Assembly (NCBI RefSeq): GCF_027744825.2
Contig: NC_071348.1
Location: forward strand, 19,439,563 to 19,503,562
Length of the DNA stretch: 64,000 nt
Direction: 5' to 3'
DNA from: Synchiropus splendidus
Taxonomy: Eukaryota > Chordata > Actinopteri > Syngnathiformes > Callionymidae
Under the pieces are notes generated by a model. That model was given only the letters and a program-made list of their open reading frames with translations, was not told the DNA's origin and ran no database searches. The translations under genes were made by a program, and so were the position numbers. Below, in pieces: positions 1 to 12,247 of the stretch (positions are counted from its first letter, which is position 1; each line of letters starts with the position of its first letter).

Positions 1-3000
1 TTATATTTTGCAACTACTAGAAAGACCCTTTCTGCTATAGTGGGAGGTGAAAATTTCATGTTCTGAAGCTTTATGCAAATTTGAGGCACAATGCGTAAAA
101 CGCGTTTTCAGCCTGAGATAAGGTCGATTCCAGAACGCCAAACATTAAAATGTGGATAACTTTGGAAAAACACTTCCGACAGCATAAATTTGATGTACAA
201 CTACTAGAAAGACCTTTTCTGCTATAGCGCAAGTTTAAAATTTCATGTTCTGAAGCTTCCCTGCAAAGTTATGGCACAATGCAGAAAACGCGTTTTCAGC
301 CTGAGATAAGGTCGATTCCGGAACGCCAAACATAAACATGTTCATAATTCTGGAAAAACACTTCAGACAGCTTAGATTTGATGTGCAACTACTAGAAAGA
401 GCCTTTCTGCTTTAGTGGGAGTTGAAAATTTCATGTTCTGAAGCTTTCCTGCAAAGTTATGGCACAATGCGTAAATCGCGTTTTCAGCCTCAGATAAGGT
501 TGATTCCGGAACACCAAACATAAACATGTTCATAATTCTGGAAAAACACTTCAGACAGCTTAGATTTGATGTGCAACTACTAGAAAGACCATTTCTGCCA
601 TTGTGGGAGGTGAATATTCGATGATCTGAAGCTTCCCACCAAAGTTATGGCACAATGCGTAAAACGCGTTTTCAGCCTGAGATAAGGTCGATTCCGGAAC
701 GCCAAACATAAAAATGTTGTTAACTTTGGAAAAACACGTCAGACAGCTTAGATTTGACTTGCAACTACTAGAAAGACCATTTCTGCTATAGTGGGAGTTG
801 AAAATTTCATGTTCTGAAGCTTCCCTGCAAAGTTATGGCACAATGCAGAAAACGCGTTTTCAGCCTGAGATAAGGTCGATTCCGGTACGCCAAACATAAA
901 AATGTTGATAACTTTGGAAAAACACTTCAGACAGATTAGATTTGATGTGCAACTACTAGAAAGACCCTTTCTGCTATAGTCGCATGTGAATATTTCATGT
1001 TCTGTAGCTTGCCTGCAAAGTTATGGCACAATGCAGAAAATGCGTTTTCAGCTTCAGATAAGGTGGGTTCCAGAACGCCAAACATAAAAATGTTGATAAG
1101 TTTGGAAAAACACTTCAGACAGCTTAGATTTGATGAGCCGTTACTAGAAAGACCCTTTCTGCTGTAGTGGGTGGTGAAAATTCGATGTTCTGAAGCTTCC
1201 CTGCAAAGTTATGGCACAATGTGTAAAATGCGTTTTCAGCCTCAGATAAGGTGGGTTCCAGAACGCCAAACATAAAAATGTTGAAAACTTTCAAAAAACA
1301 CTTCAGACAGCTTAGATTTGAAGTGCAACTACGAGAAAGACCCTTTCTGCTATAGTGGGAGGTGAAAATTTCATGTTCTGATGCGTCCCTGTGATGTTAT
1401 GGCACAATGCACAAAAACTCTTTTTCAGCCTGAGATAAGGTGGGTTTCGGAACGCAAAACATAAAAATGTTGATAACTTTGGAAAAACACTTCAGAGAGC
1501 TTAGATTTGATGAGCCATTACTAGAAAAACCCTTTCTGCTATAGTGGGAGGTGAACATTTCATGTTCTGAAGCTTCCCTGAGAAGTTATGGCACAATGCG
1601 TGAAACGCGTTTTCAGGCTGAGATAAGGTCGATTCCGGAACGCCAAACATTAAAATGTTGATAACTTTGGAAAAACACTTCAGACAGCTTAGATTTGATG
1701 TGCAACTACTAGAAAGACCCTTTCTGCTATAGTTGGACGTGAACATTTCATGTTCTGAAGTTTCCCTGCAAAGTTATGGGACAATGCAGAAAACGATTTT
1801 TCATCCTGAGATAAGGTCGATTCCGGAACGCAAAACATAAACATGTTGATAACTTTCGGAAAACATTTCAGACAGCTTAGATTTGATGTGCAACTACTAG
1901 AAAGACCCTTTCTGCTATAGTGGGAGGTGAAAATTCGATGTTCTGAAGCTTCGCTGCAAAGTTATGGCACAATGCAGAAAACGCGTTTTCAGCCTGAAAA
2001 AAGTTGGGTTCTGCAACGCCAAACTTAAAAATGTTGATAACTTTGGAAAACCACTTCAGACAGCTTAGATTTGATGTGCAACTACTAGAAAGACAATTTC
2101 TGCTATAGTGGTAGGTGAAACTTTCGAGTTCTGAAGCTTTCCTTCAAAGTTATGGCACAATGCAGAAAACGCGTTTTCAGCCTGAGATAAGATGTTTTCC
2201 GGAACGCCAAAAATAAAAATGTTGATAACTTTGGAAAAACACATCAGACAGCTTATATTTGATGTGCAAATACTCGAAAGACCCTTTCTGCTATAGTGGG
2301 AGGTGAAACGTTCATGTTCTGAAGCTTTCCTTCAAAGTTATGGCACAATGCAGAAAATGCGTTTTCAGCCTGAGATAAGGTGGGTTCCGGAACGCCAAAC
2401 ATAAAAATGTTGATAACTTTGGAAAAACACTTCAGACAGCTTAGATTTGATGTGCAACTACTAGAAAAACCCTTTCTGCTATAGTGGGAGGAGAACATTT
2501 CATGTTCTGTAGCTTCCCTGAAAAGTTATGGCACAATGCAGAAAACGCGTTTTCAGCCTGAGATAAGGTGGGTTCCGAAACGTCAAACACAAAAATGTTG
2601 ATAACTTTGGAAAAAACATTTCAGACAGCTTAGATTTGATGTGCAACTACTAGAAAGACCCTTTCTGCTATAGTGGGAGGTGAAAATTTCATGTTCTGAA
2701 GATTCCCATCAAAGTCATGGCACAAAGCAGAAAACGCTTTTACAGCCTGAGATAATGTGGGTTTCGGAACGCCAAACATAAAAATGTTGATAACTTTCGA
2801 AAAACACTTCAGACAGCTTAGATTTGATGTGCAACTACTACAAAGACCCTGTCTGTCATAGTGGGAGTTGAAAATTTCATGTTCTGAAGCTTCCCTGCAA
2901 AGTTATGGCACAATGCAGAAAACGCGTTTTCAGCCTGAGATAAGGTGGGTTCCGGAACGCCAAACATAAAAATGTTGATAACTTTGGAAAAAACATTTCA

Positions 3001-5359
3001 GACAGCTTAGATTTGATGTGCAACTGCTAGAAAGACCCTTTTTGCTACAGTGGGAGGTTAAAATTTCATGTTCTGAAGCTTCCCTGCAAAGTTATGGCAC
3101 AATGCAGAAAACACGTTTTCAGCCTGAGATAAGGTGGGTTCCGGAACGCCAAACGTAAAAATGTTGATAACTTTGGAAAAACACTTCAGACAACTTAGAT
3201 TTGATGTGCAATTACTGGATAGACCCTGTCTGTTATAGTGGGAGTTGAAACTTTCATGTTCTGAAGCTTCCCTGCAAAGTTAAGGAACAATGCAGAAAAC
3301 GCGTTTTCAGCCTGAGGTAAGGTGGGTTCCGGAACGCCAAACATAAAAATGTTAATAACTTTGGAAAAACACTTCAGACAGCTTAGATTTGATGTGCAAG
3401 TACGAGAAAGACCCTTTCTGCTACAGTGGGAGGATAAAATTTCATGTTCAGAAGCTTCCCTGCAAAGTTGTGGCACAATGCAGAAAACGCGTTTTCAGCC
3501 TGAGGTAAGGTGGGTTCCGGAACGCCAAACATAAAAATGATGATAACTTTGGGAAAAACATTTCAGACAGCTTAGATTTGAAGTGCAACTACTAGAAAGA
3601 CCCTTTATGCTATAGTGGGATGTGAAAATTTCATGTTCTGAAGCTTCCTTGCAAAGTTATGGCACAATGCAAAAAACGCGTTTTTAGCCTACGATAATGT
3701 GGGTTCCGGAACGTCAAACATAAAAATGTTGATAGTTTTCAAGAAACACTTCAGACAACTTATATTTGATGTGCAACTACTAGAAAGACCCTGTCTGTTA
3801 TAGTGGGAGTTGAAAATTTCATGTTCTGAAGCTTCCATGCAAAGTTATGGAACAATGCGGAAAACGCATTTTCAGCCTGAGATAAGGTGGGTTCCGGGAC
3901 GCCAAACTTGAAAATGTTGATAACTTTGGAAAAACTCATCAGACAGCTTAGATTTGATGTGCAACTACTTGAAAGACACTTTCTGCAATAGTGGGAGGTG
4001 AAAATTCCATGTTTTGAAGCTTCCCTGCAAAGTTATGGCACAATGCAGAAAACGCGTTTTCAGCCTGAGATAAGGTGGGTTCCGGAACGCCAAACATAAA
4101 AATGTTGATAAATTTGGAAAAACACTTCAGACGGCTCAGATTTGATGTGCAACTACTGGAAAGTACCTTTCTGCTATAGTGGGAGGTCAAAATTTCATTT
4201 TCTGAAGCTTCCCTGCAAAGTTATGGCACAATGTGTAAAACACGTTTTCAGCCTCAGAAAAGGTCGATTCCCGAACGCCAAACATAAAAATGTTGATAAC
4301 TTTGGAAAAACACTTCAGACAGCTTAGATTTGATGTGCAACTACGAGATAGACCCTTTCTGCTATAGTGTGAGGTGAACATTTCATGTTCTGAAGCTACC
4401 CTGAGAAGTTATGGCACAATGCAGAAAATGCGTTTTCAGCCTGAGATAAGGTTGGTTCCGAAACACCAAACTTAAAAATGTTGCTAACTTTGGAACAACA
4501 TTTCAGACAGATTAGATTTGATGTGCAACTACTAGAAAGTCCCTTTCTGCTATAGTGGGAGGTGAAAATTTCATGTTCTAAAGGGTCCCTGCAAAGTTAT
4601 GGCACAATGCGTAAAACGCGTTTTAAGCCTCAGATAAGGTCGATTCCGGAACGCCAAACATAAAAATGTTGATAACTTTGGAAAAACACTTCAGACAGCT
4701 TAGATTTGATGTGCAACTACTAGAAAGACCCTTTCTACTATAGTGGGATGTCAAAATTTCATGTTATGAAGCTTCCCTCGAAAGTTATGGGACAATGCAG
4801 AAAACGCATTTTCATCCTGAGATTAGGTCGATTCCGGAACGCCAAACATAAAAAATGTTGATAACTTTCGAAAAACACTTCAGACAGATTAGATTTGATG
4901 TGCAACTACTAGAAAGACCCTTTCTGCTATATTGGGAGGTCAAAATTTCATGTTCTGAAGCTTCCCTGCAAAGTTATGGCACAATGCAGAAAACGCGTTT
5001 TCAGCCTGAGAAAAGGTCGGTTCCGGAACGCCAAACATAAGAATGTTGATAACTTTGGAAAAACACTTCAAACAGCTTAGATTTGATGTGCAACTACTAG
5101 AAAGACCCTTTCTGCTATAGTGGGAGGTGAAAATTTCATGTTCTGAAGCTTCCCTGCAAAGTTATGGCACAATGCAGAAAACGCGTTTTCAGCCTGAGAT
5201 AAGGTGGGTTCCACAACGCCAATCATAAAAATGTTGATAACTTTGGAAATACACTTCAGACAGCTTAGATTTGATGTGCAACTACTAGAAAGACCCTTTC
5301 TGCTATAGTTGGAGGTGAAAATTTCATGTTCTGAAGTTTCCATGCAAAGTTATGGCACA

Positions 5360-6983
5360 ATGCAGAAAACGTGTTTTCAGCCTCAGATAAGGTCGATTCT
5401 GGAACGCCAAACTTAAAAATGTTGATGACTTTGGAAAAACACTTTAGACAGCTTAGATTTGATGTGCAACTACTAGAAAGACCCTTTCTGCTATAGTGGG
5501 AGGTGAACATTTCATGTTCTGAAGCATCCCTGAGAAGTTATGGCATAATGCAGAAAATGCGTTTTCAGCCTGAGATAAGGTGGGTTCCGAAACGCCAAAC
5601 TTAAAAATATTGCTAACTTTGGAACAACATTTCAGACAGATTAGATTTGATGTGCAACTACTAGAAAGTCCCTTTCTGCTATAGTGGGAGGTGAAAATTT
5701 CATGTTCTAAAGGTTCCCTGCAAAGTTATGGCACAATGCGTAAAACGCGTTTTAAGCCTGAGATAAGGTCGATTCCGGAACGCCAAACATAAAAATGTTG
5801 ATAACTTTGGAAAAACACTTCAGACAGCTTAGATTTGATGTGCAACTACTAGAAAGACCCTTTCTGCTATAGTGGGATGTCAAAATTTCATGTTATGAAG
5901 CTTCCCTCGAAAGTTATGGGACAATGCAGAAAACGCATTTTCATCCTGAGATTAGGTCGATTCCGGAACGCCAAACATAAAAATGTTGATAAGTTTCGAA
6001 AAACACTTCGGACAGATTAGATTTGATGTGCAACTACTAGAAAGACCCTTTCTGCTATATTGGGAGGTCAAAATTTCATGTTCTGAAGCTTCCCTGCAAA
6101 GTTATGGGACAATGCAGAAAACGATTTTTCATCCTGTGATAAGGTCGATTCCGGAACGCCAAACATAAAAATGTCGATAACTTTGGAAAAACACTTCAGA
6201 CAGCTTAGATTTGATGTGCAACTACTAGAAATACCCTTTCTACACTAGTGGGACGTGAAAATTTCATGTTCTGAAGCTTCCCTGCAAAGTTATGGCACAA
6301 TGCAGAAAACGCGTTTTCATCCTGAGAAAAGGTCGGTTCCGGAACGCCAAACATAGGAATGTTGATAACTTTGGAAAAACACTTCAAACAGCTTAGATTT
6401 GATGTGCAACTACTAGAAAGACCCTTTCTGCAATAGTGGGAGGTGAAAATTTCATGTTCTGAAGCTTCCCTGCAAAGTTATGGCACAATGCAGAAAACGC
6501 GTTTTCAGCCTGAGATAAGGTGGGTTCCACAATGCCAATCATAAAAATGTTGATAACTTTGGAAATACACTTCAGACAGCTTAGATTTGATGTGCAAATA
6601 CTAGAAAGACCCTTTCTGCTATAGTGGGAGGAGAAAATTTCATGTTCTGAAGTCTCCCTGCAAAGTTATGGCACAATGCAGAAAACGCGTTTTCAGCCTG
6701 AGATAAGGTGGGTTCCAGAACGCCAAACATAAAAATGTTGATAACTTTGGAAAAACACTTCAGACAGCTTAGATTTGATGCGCAACTACTAGAAAGACCC
6801 TTTCTGCTATATTGGGTGGTCAGAATTTCATGTTCTGAAGCTTCCCTGCAAAGTTATGGGACAATGCAGAAAACGATTTTTCATCCTGAGATAAGGTCAA
6901 TTCCGGAACGCCAAACATAAAAATGTAGATAACTTTGGAAAAACACTTCAGACAGCTTAGATTTGATGTGCAACTACTAGAAA
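5360..6983. repeat. Multi-monomer duplication, copy 1 (about 8.6 monomers)
   Basis: This stretch matches 7993-9616 at an offset of 2633 bases, which is 14 monomers plus one base. Shared rare variants include ACGTGTTTTCAGCCTCAG at the start, AATATTGCTAAC, GTTCTAAAGGTTCCC, TTCTACACTAGTGGGACG, AACATAGGAATG, CCACAATGCCAATC and ATGTAGATAAC at the end. The extra base is explained by a six-A run (CATAAAAAATG) near 7105, in the interval between the copies. Inside the interval, shorter offsets of 1128 bp (6-mer, for example 4855 to 5983) and 941 bp (5-mer, for example 6708 to 7649) also occur, so the region is a nested patchwork. Confidence 0.85.
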
Positions 6984-7992
6984 GACCCTTTCTGCTATAG
7001 TGGGATGTCAAAATTTCATGTTATGAAGCTTCCCTCGAAAGTTATGGGACAATGCAGAAAACGCATTTTCATCCTGAGATTAGGTCGATTCCGGAACGCC
7101 AAACATAAAAAATGTTGATAACTTTCGAAAAACACTTCAGACAGATTAGATTTGATGTGCAACTACTAGAAAGACCCTTTCTGCTATAGTGGGAGGTGAA
7201 AATTTCATGTTCTGAAGCTTCCCTGCAAAGTTATGGCACAATGCAGAAAACGCGTTTTCAGCCTGAGAAAAGGTCGGTTCCGGAACGCCAATCATAAGAA
7301 TGTTGATAACTTTGGAAAAACACTTCAAACAGCTTAGATTTGATGTGCAACTACTAGAAAGACCCTTTCTGCTATAGTGGGAGGTGAAAATTTCATGTTC
7401 TGAAGCTTCCCTGCAAAGTTATGGCACAATGCAGAAAACGCGTTTTCAGCCTGAGATAAGGTGGGTTCCACAACGCCAATCATAAAAATGTTGATAACTT
7501 TGGAAATACACTTCAGACAGCTTAGATTTGATGTGCAACTACTAGAAATACCCTTTCTGCTATAGTGGGAGGAGAAAATGTCATGTTCTGAAGTCTCCCT
7601 GCAAAGTTATGGCACAATGCAGAAAACGCGTTTTCAGCCTGAGATAAGGTGGGTTCCAGAACGCCAAACATAAAAATGTTGATAACTTTGGAAAAACACT
7701 TCAGACAGCTTAGATTTGATGCGCAACTACTAGAAAGACCCTTTCTGCTATATTGGGAGGTCAGAATTTCATGTTCTGAAGCTTCCCTGAAAAGTTATGG
7801 GACAATGCAGAAAACGATTTTTCATCCTGAGATAAGGTCGATTCCGGAAAGCCAAACATAAAAATGTTGATAACTTTGGAAAAACACTTCAGACAGCTTA
7901 GATTTGATGTGCAACTGCTCGAAAGAGCCTTTCTGCTATAGTGGAAGATGAAAATTTCATGTTTTGAAGCTTCCCTGTAAAGTTATGGGGCA

Positions 7993-9616
7993 ATGCAGAA
8001 AACGTGTTTTCAGCCTCAGATAAGGTCGTTTCTGGAACGCCAAACTTAAAAATGTTGATGACTTTGGAAAAACACTTTAGACAGCTTAGATTTGATGTGC
8101 AACTACTAGAAAGACCCTTTCTGCTATAGTGGGAGGTGAACATTTCATGTTCTGAAGCATCCCTGAGAAGTTATGGCATAATGCAGAAAATGCGTTTTCA
8201 GCCTGAGATAAGGTGGGTTCCGAAACGCCAAACTTAAAAATATTGCTAACTTTGGAACAACATTTCAGACAGATTAGATTTGATGTGCAACTACTAGAAA
8301 GTCCCTTTCTGCTATAGTGGGAGGTGAAAATTTCATGTTCTAAAGGTTCCCTGCAAAGTTATGGCACAATGCGTAAAACGCGTTTTAAGCCTGAGATAAG
8401 GTCGATTCCGGAACGCCAAACATAAAAATGTTGATAACTTTGGAAAAACACTTCAGACAGCTTAGATTTGATGTGCAACTACTAGAAAGACCCTTTCTGC
8501 TATAGTGGGATGTCAAAATTTCATGTTATGAAGCTTCCCTCGAAAGTTATGGGACAATGCGTAAAACGCGTTTTAAGCCTGAGATAAGGTCTATTCCGGA
8601 ACGCCAAACATAAAAATGTTGATAAGTTTCGAAAAACACTTCGGACAGATTAGATTTGATGTGCAACTACTAGAAAGACCCTTTCTGCTATATTGGGAGG
8701 TCAAAATTTCATGTTCTGAAGCTTCCCTGCAAAGTTATGGGACAATGCAGAAAACAATTTTTCATCCTGTGATAAGGTCGATTCCGGAACGCCAAACATA
8801 AAAATGTCGATAACTTTGGAAAAACACTTCAGACAGCTTAGATTTGATGTGCAACTACTAGAAATACCCTTTCTACACTAGTGGGACGTGAAAATTTCAT
8901 GTTCTGAAGCTTCCCTGCAAAGTTATGGCACAATGCAGAAAACGCGTTTTCATCCTGAGAAAAGGTCGGTTCCGGAACGCCAAACATAGGAATGTTGATA
9001 ACTTTGGAAAAACACTTCAAACAGCTTAGATTTGATGTGCAACTACTAGAAAGACCCTTTCTGCAATAGTGGGAGGTGAAAATTTCATGTTCTGAAGCTT
9101 CCCTGCAAAGTTATGGCACAATGCAGAAAACGCGTTTTCAGCCTGAGATAAGGTGGGTTCCACAATGCCAATCATAAAAATGTTGATAACTTTGGAAATA
9201 CACTTCAGACAGCTTAGATTTGATGTGCAACTACTAGAAAGACCCTTTCTGCTATAGTGGGAGGAGAAAATTTCATGTTCTGAAGTCTCCCTGCAAAGTT
9301 ATGGCACAATGCAGAAAACGCGTTTTCAGCCTGAGATAAGGTGGGTTCCAGAACGCCAAACATAAAAATGTTGATAACTTTGGAAAAACACTTCAGACAG
9401 CTTAGATTTGATGCGCAACTACTAGAAAGACCCTTTCTGCTATATTGGGAGGTCAGAATTTCATGTTCTGAAGCTTCCCTGCAAAGTTATGGGACAATGC
9501 AGAAAACGATTTTTCATCCTGAGATAAGGTCAATTCCGGAACGCCAAACATAAAAATGTAGATAACTTTGGAAAAACACTTCAGACAGCTTAGATTTGAT
9601 GTGCAACTACTAGAAA
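7993..9616. repeat. Multi-monomer duplication, copy 2 (about 8.6 monomers)
   Basis: Partner of 5360-6983, with identity ending where copy 2 changes to AAAGCCACATTCTACT. Differences are few except for a clustered patch at about 8559-8592. There copy 2 carries GCGTAAAACGCGTTTTAAGC instead of copy 1's GCAGAAAACGCATTTTCATC. The patch equals the sequence exactly one monomer upstream (8371), which suggests a conversion or local exchange tract. Confidence 0.85.
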
Positions 9617-10198
9617 GCCACATTCTACTATAGTGGGAGGTGAAAATTTCATGTTCTGAAGCTTTCCTGCAAAGTTATGGCAAATTGCGTAAAACGCGTT
9701 TTCAGCCTGAGATAAGGTTGTTTCTGGAACGCCAAACATAAAAATGGTGTTAACTTTGGAAAAACACTTCAAACAGCTTAGATTTGATGTGCAACTACTA
9801 GAAAGACCCGTTCTGCTATAGTGGGAGGTGAAAATTTCATGTTCTGAAGCTTCCCTGCAAAGTTATGGCACAATGCAGAAAACGCGTTTTCAGCCTGAGA
9901 TAAGGTGGGTTCCAGAACGCCAAACATAACAATGTTGATAACTTTGGAAAAACACTTCAGACAGCTTAGATTTGATGTGCAACTACTAGAAAGACCCTTT
10001 CTGCTATAGTGGGAGTTGAAAATTTCATGTTCTGAAGCTTTCCTGCAAAGTTATGGCACAATGCGTAAAACGTGTTTTCAGCCTGAGATAAGGTTGATTC
10101 CGGAACGCCAAACATTAGAATGTTGGTAACTTTGGAAAAACACTTCAGACAGCTTAGATTTGATGTGCAACTACTAGAAAGACCCTTTCTGCTATAGT

Positions 10199-10326
10199 TC
10201 AGAATCAGAATCAAATTTATTGCCATGGTCAGTGGGGAGCCCATTGACTAGGAAAGTGCCTTGGAATAAAGTGCAACAAAAAACAAATAAAATAGAATAA
10301 ATAGAATAACATTACAACAAGGCTGT
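10199..10326 (-). other. 3' UTR and tail of the L2-like element
   Basis: On the minus strand this follows the conserved ORF2 stop. It is T/A-rich in its first half (TTATTCTATTTATTCTATTT) and then has a moderately GC-rich segment. It ends CAATAAATTTGATTCTGATTCTGA against the satellite. The AATAAA sits directly before the tail. The tail has about two ATTCTG units, in keeping with L2/CR1-type elements that end in short tandem repeats instead of poly(A). Confidence 0.8.
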
Positions 10327-12247
10327 TCATGAATTTAACAGTCTGACGGCCGAGGGAAAGAAGCTGTTCCTGTGACGGGAGGTTCTGGTCTGGATGGACC
10401 GTAGCCTCCTGCCAGAGGGAAGAGGAACAAACAGTCCATGTCCAGGGTGAGAAGGGTCGGCTCTGATCCGACCTGCACGTCTCTAGGTCCTAGAGGCATA
10501 CAGGTCATGAAGACGTGGCAGGCTGCAACCGATCACCTTCTCAGCAGAACGTACGATGCGCTGCAGTCTGCTCTTGTCCCTGGAGGTGGCACTGTTGTAC
10601 CAGACGGTGATAGAGGAGGTGAGGATGGACTGGATGATGGCCGTGTAGAACTCCACCAGCAACTTCGTCGGCAGTCGTAGTTTTCGTAGCTGCCTCAGAA
10701 AGGACATTCTCTGCTGGGCCTTCCTGATGAGGGACCTGATGGTTGGCTCCCATTTGAGGTCCTCAGTGATGGTGGTTCCCAGGAAGCAGAAGGAGTCCAC
10801 AATAGGAATGGGTAAACCAGCCGACATGAGAGGGGACGGAGGAGCTGTTACTCTCCTGAAGTCCATGATCATCTCCACTGTCTTCTGAGCGTTGAGCTCC
10901 AGGTTGTTGTTGCTGCACCAGGACACCAGCCGCTCCACCTCTCTCCTGTAAGCCGACTCATCTCCATCTGAGATGAGCCCGATGATGGTGGTGTCGTCCG
11001 CAAACTTGATCAGCTTCACGGACTCGTGGCTGGAGGTGCAGCAGTTAGTGTACAGGGAGAAGAGCCATGGAGAGAGAACACAGCCCTGAGGAGACCCAAT
11101 GTTGAGGGTCCGAGTGTCAGAGACAGTCGTCCCCAGCCGCACACGCTGACTTCGGCTGGTCAGGAAGTCTGTAATCCATCTGCAGAGGGAGTCAGGCACG
11201 TCCAGCTGGCGAAGCTTGTCTTCAAGCAGAGTTGGAAGAATTGTATTAAAGGCAGAGCTGAAGTCCACAAACAGGATCCTGGCATAGGTTCCTGGGGAGT
11301 CCAGATGCTCCAGAACGAAATGAAGGGCCTGGTTCACTGCATCGTCCACAGATCTGTTGGCTCTGTAGGCAAACTGCAATGAGTCCAGGTGAGAAGCAGT
11401 GATAGATTTCAGGTGAGAGAGAACCAGGCGCTCAAAGGACTTCATGACCACAGACGTCAGTGCCACCGGTCTGTAGTCATTCAGTCCTGTGATCCTGGCC
11501 TTCTTGGGAACAGGGATGATAGTGGAGGACTTAAAGCAGGCAGGAACATGACAGGACACCAAGGAAGCATTGAAGATGTCCGTGAACACTGGAGCCAGCT
11601 CAGCAGCACAATGATTCAGGATGGCAGGGGAAACTCTGTCCGGACCTGCCGCCTTCCGAAGGTTCAGCCTCCTGAACTGAGTGCGCACGTCTTGCTCCAT
11701 GATGTCAAGAGAAAGAGGGGGGAGGTGAGGGGGTGGCTCATCAAAAGTGACTGTGATCTTTGCTGTCTCAGTGACATCATTGGTCTTAGTTGTGTCACTA
11801 AGAGACAGCACAGTCCTTTGTTTTAAAGTGTAACATGGGGCTGGAGAGACCACAGAGGTGTTGGTGCAAAATGGCTGCTCAAAGCGACAATAGAAGTTGT
11901 TAAGATCCTGTGCAAGAGCGAGGTTGTTCAGACTGTGGGGGGCACGTGGCTTGTAGTTAGTGATCACCTTGAGCCCTCTCCACACCGCAGCCGAGTCATT
12001 GGCTGAGAACTGCTGCGTGAGTTTGTCAGAGTATGCGGCCTTAGCTTTCTTCAGCTCCCTCTGAAACCGATACTTCAGCTCTTTGTAGCAGTTCCTGTCC
12101 CCACTCTTGCGAGCTGCCTCCTTCTCCCGTCTAATCTGGCTGAGTTTAGTTGTGAACCAAGGTTTGTCATTTGCATAACACACCTTGGTGCGCGTTGGAA
12201 CTATGCACTCTTCACAGTAGCTGATCCATGAAGTCACAGTGTTGGTG
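10327..12247 (-). pseudogene. ORF2 fragment: linker and reverse transcriptase of L2-like element (broken)
   Basis: The frame is open from the 5' junction to a TAG at 10483-10485, 584 codons counted from a GTG at 12237. That GTG is not a real start: the frame stays open upstream to the truncation point, so the true start is lost. Numbering from the GTG, a KAAGPD motif lies at about 195-200 and QFAYR at about 288-292. The catalytic motif [10 protein letters not shown], is at about 323-331. [10 protein letters not shown] is at about 381-390. The FADD box with the two catalytic aspartates is at about 412-415. A thumb-like region with FLGTTI and WEPTIRSL follows. After the TAG, the same frame continues for about 50 codons of conserved C-terminal sequence (PGHGLF, LPSGRR, NSFFPSAVRLLNS) to a TGA at 10327-10329. 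The TAG is therefore a premature stop. The endonuclease domain is absent. The protein would be inactive as a self-mobilising enzyme. Confidence 0.9.

Larger units (their letters stand above)
1..10198. repeat. 188-bp satellite array, left segment
   Basis: Head-to-tail monomers of about 188 bp fill this stretch, roughly 54 copies. Recurrent anchors in order within a monomer are CAGCTTAGATTTGATG, CTACTAGAAAGACCC, CTATAGTGGGAGGTG, TCATGTTCTGAAGCTTCC, TTATGGCACAATGC, AAAACGCGTTTTCAGCC, GAGATAAGG, TTCCGGAACGCC and AACATAAAAATGTTGATAAC. Monomers differ by scattered substitutions and rare 1-base indels, and all point the same way. The array is already in progress at base 1, in mid-monomer. The last monomer is broken after CTATAGT at about 10198 by the retrotransposon. 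No gene is supported: open frames here are short, shift frame every monomer and recur with the repeat. The 1-4.4 kb part is heterogeneous, with no obvious short-range higher-order unit. Confidence 0.97.
10199..12247 (-). mobile_element. 5'-truncated L2-like (CR1 superfamily) non-LTR retrotransposon
   Basis: About 2.05 kb of non-satellite sequence on the minus strand. From its 5' end it holds the ORF2 linker, the reverse transcriptase domain, the conserved C-terminal region and a short 3' UTR, ending in CAATAAATTTGATTCTG plus another ATTCTG unit. It has no long poly(A), no LTR, no endonuclease domain and no ORF1. Fish L2-type elements are usually several kilobases, so the 5' half is missing, as expected of incomplete target-primed reverse transcription. 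The left junction follows CTATAGT and the right junction precedes GAAAATTTCATG. About 7 bases of the interrupted monomer (GGGAGGT region) appear missing and I see no clear target-site duplication. Assignment to L2 rather than a neighbouring CR1-superfamily clade rests on remembered motif style. Junctions are good to about 5 bases. Confidence 0.9.

Noticed and set aside
1..10198. Identity with the sparid EcoRI satellite of similar length (about 187 bp)
   Set aside because: Length alone suggested it, but the consensus here has no GAATTC site and I cannot align the family from memory.
11026..11826. Plus-strand open frames of 118 and 145 codons within the retrotransposon
   Set aside because: They are antisense shadows of the reverse transcriptase frame, which has clear catalytic motifs on the minus strand.
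10199..12247. LTR retrotransposon or endogenous virus
   Set aside because: No long terminal repeats, gag, protease, integrase or envelope. The reverse transcriptase motifs and the short tandem 3' tail are those of a non-LTR element.
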